Below are positions 63,887-64,000 of a stretch of 64,000 bases of DNA, piece by piece. The position numbers were made by a program, and so were the translations under genes. Source of the stretch: Agromyces ramosus (GTDB taxonomy: Bacteria > Actinomycetota > Actinomycetes > Actinomycetales > Microbacteriaceae); the NCBI RefSeq assembly GCF_030817175.1, contig NZ_JAUSYY010000001.1:1178001-1242000 (forward strand), in the 5' to 3' direction. Under the pieces are notes generated by a model that saw nothing but the letters and a program-made list of their open reading frames with translations, made no database searches and had not been told where the DNA came from. Position 1 is the first letter of the stretch. Each line of letters opens with the position of its first letter.

Positions 63887-64000
63887 TCAGGCGGCGTGCC
63901 GCACGAAGGTGCGGCGGTACTCGCTCGGCGACGTGCCGAGGATGCGCTGGAAGTGCAGCCGCAGGTTCGCGCCGGTGCCGAGGCCGACCCGGTCGGCGAC
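63887..64000 (-). CDS. AraC-family regulator, C-terminal end only
   Basis: The last 37 codons of an AraC-type helix-turn-helix protein: VADRVGLGTGANLRLHFQRI, then LGTSPSEYRRTF and a short tail to TGA at 63887-63889. This is the second helix-turn-helix and its signature. The rest lies beyond the right edge. Confidence 0.85.
   Translation of the reverse strand, partial: VADRVGLGTGANLRLHFQRILGTSPSEYRRTFVRHAA

Overview
The window is high-GC DNA with densely packed genes, GTG starts, probable leaderless starts, LAxTG cell-wall sorting signals and codon usage typical of a Gram-positive actinobacterium. The family mix and the very frequent GCATCC/GGATGC hexamer suggest Microbacteriaceae (an Agromyces- or Microbacterium-like soil or plant-associated genus). 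That placement is an inference; no rRNA or tRNA gene is present to confirm it. No phage, IS element, CRISPR array or origin was seen, and no gene-free stretch exceeds 300 bases.

Layout. (1) 1-5.8 kb, minus strand: a carbohydrate importer operon (binding protein, two permeases), a GH91 difructose-anhydride/inulin enzyme without a signal peptide, and a LacI regulator cut by the window edge. (2) 5.8-12.6 kb: a second importer operon ending in a frameshifted GH2 beta-glycosidase, with a divergent LacI regulator. (3) 12.6-24.5 kb: an MFS exporter, then a giant (about 2,500 aa) repeat-rich, sortase-anchored surface protein with one frameshift, divergent from a MalT/LAL-type LuxR regulator. (4) 24.5-35.1 kb: small housekeeping and stress genes: methyltransferase, alpha/beta hydrolase, ECF sigma factor with a membrane partner, AlkB, a serine hydrolase, a PPOX-family protein, an RSH-like HD protein, an HxlR regulator with a divergent quinone-reductase-like gene, and a DUF4442 protein. 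Decayed gene copies and a dispersed repeat lie among them. (5) 35.3-44.5 kb: a divergent locus for Amadori compounds (fructosamines): LacI, two FrlD-like kinases, two FrlB-like deglycases, one FrlC-like epimerase and a sugar ABC importer, around a control region with two identical operators. (6) 44.7-50.7 kb: a convergent operon with an amino-acid-type ABC importer, an FAD amine oxidase and a Gfo/Idh dehydrogenase, governed by a LacI regulator with twin perfect palindromes. (7) 50.8-64 kb: DHFR-like reductase, epoxide hydrolase, a dicarboxylate/cystine-type symporter followed by two surface proteins (one LAxTG-anchored with thioredoxin-like modules), flavin oxidoreductases, an EamA transporter, a LuxR regulator, GAPDH and the end of an AraC regulator.

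How it works together. Most of the window is scavenging machinery: four ABC importers, each with a LacI-family regulator and visible operator palindromes, feeding intracellular enzymes (GH91, GH2, Frl enzymes, FAD oxidase with Gfo/Idh). None of the three sugar importers carries an ATPase, so they probably share an MsiK-type ATPase encoded elsewhere. The importers appear aimed at plant-litter sugars (difructose anhydrides, beta-glycosides) and at glycated amino acids from decaying material. The most interesting parts are the double-set Amadori locus together with its convergent amine-oxidase neighbour, the signal-less GH91 operon, the sortase-anchored proteins, and the decayed duplicate of the sigma-factor operon.
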